Of a DNA stretch of 55,870 nt, positions 55,731-55,870 are shown piece by piece; within the stretch, counting starts at the first letter, position 1, and every line of letters starts with the position of its first letter. The stretch spans positions 1-55,870 of the forward strand of contig CAIMPI010000003.1 of assembly GCA_903843305.1 (NCBI GenBank), in the 5' to 3' direction. Source of the stretch: an uncultured Chlorobiaceae bacterium. Its GTDB lineage: Bacteria > Bacteroidota > Chlorobiia > Chlorobiales > Chlorobiaceae. The position numbers and the translations under genes were made by a program. The notes below the pieces were generated by a model that saw only the letters and a list, made by a program, of their open reading frames with translations, was not told the DNA's origin and searched no databases.

Positions 55731-55804
55731 TGCACCCGAGAGGAGTCGAACCTCTAACCGTCTGATTCGTAGTCAGATACTCTATCCAGTTGAGCTACGG
55801 GTGC
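55731..55804 (-). tRNA. tRNA-Arg (anticodon ACG)
   Basis: The minus strand shows acceptor GCACCCG/CGGGTGC, D arm AGCTCAACTGGATAGAGT, anticodon stem TCTGA/TCAGA around loop CTACGAA, T arm AGAGGTTCGACTCCTCT and discriminator A. It is 74 nt and 11 bp from tRNA-Gln. Confidence 0.95.
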
Positions 55805-55813
55805 ATTTGTTTG

Positions 55814-55870
55814 TAGCGTGTACGGGATTCGAACCCGTGATCTTCGCCTTGAGAGGGCGATGTCCTGGGC
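55814..55870 (-). tRNA. tRNA-Glu (anticodon CTC), 5' partial
   Basis: The minus strand shows the 3' acceptor half ACACGCT, T arm ACGGGTTCGAATCCCGT, and anticodon stem TCGCC/GGCGA around loop CTCTCAA. The 5' acceptor arm and part of the D arm lie beyond the window end. Confidence 0.88.

Overview
The window looks like the chromosome of a green sulfur bacterium (Chlorobiaceae, Chlorobium/Pelodictyon type). The evidence is the combination of a B12-dependent ribonucleotide reductase, a DUF4293 membrane protein, aconitase B, a BshA-type bacillithiol enzyme, LptD, and a CIRCE-controlled groESL operon among palindromic dispersed repeats. This is inferred from gene content and sequence style; no search was possible.

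Layout. (1) 1-14.2 kb is an accessory stretch with a few core genes embedded. It holds the end of a beta-propeller-like protein made of near-identical 144-bp repeats; a scarred hicBA/DUF4258/DUF2283 region; pepD; a DUF4160-DUF2442 pair; an AbiEi-like/Fic fusion protein; nrdJ; a DUF4258-type pair; and a two-gene P-loop ATPase + TPR operon. That operon is followed by a remnant resembling an MmeI-type methyltransferase and is bracketed by two copies of a palindromic repeat. (2) 14.2-16.4 kb is a minus-strand housekeeping block: DUF4293, pdxA, ftsE. (3) 16.6-24.7 kb is a type I secretion locus: an unknown 160-aa protein, a glycosyltransferase, a DUF6447 protein, two tandem PrtD-type ABC exporters, an HlyD/PrtE adaptor and a TolC-type channel. 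No substrate gene is visible. (4) 25-38.5 kb is core: rnr, tRNA-Gly, trpB, lptD, an alpha/beta hydrolase, an Rrf2 regulator, uvrA, a small unknown gene and groES-groEL. (5) 38.5-40.0 kb is a small insert with two toxin-antitoxin modules and another palindromic repeat. It ends in a decayed copy of the groEL 3' end just before queC. (6) 40-54.8 kb is core: queC, a CPBP protease, trpA, a GT2 glycosyltransferase, an SRPBCC protein, an SDR/epimerase, a CDF transporter, bshA, mreB, hisD-queA and acnB. (7) 54.9-55.87 kb has a small Ala/Pro-rich lipoprotein with a strong terminator, the second copy of a ~230-bp dispersed repeat, and a tRNA cluster (Gln, Arg, partial Glu).

How the genes work together. 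The exporter genes at 18.7-24.7 kb encode a complete trans-envelope conduit, with a glycosyltransferase and two small cytosolic proteins upstream. trpA and trpB encode the two tryptophan synthase subunits but lie about 13 kb apart. queC and queA act at different steps of queuosine synthesis. groES/groEL are under HrcA/CIRCE control.

Best candidates for something undescribed. First is the ATPase/TPR operon (10963-13817), which looks like a two-gene STAND-like conflict system between repeat copies. Second is the toxin-antitoxin insert at the groEL 3' end, flanked by a groEL-tail duplication. Third is the propeller gene, whose blades alternate in a two-blade (288-bp) higher-order pattern.
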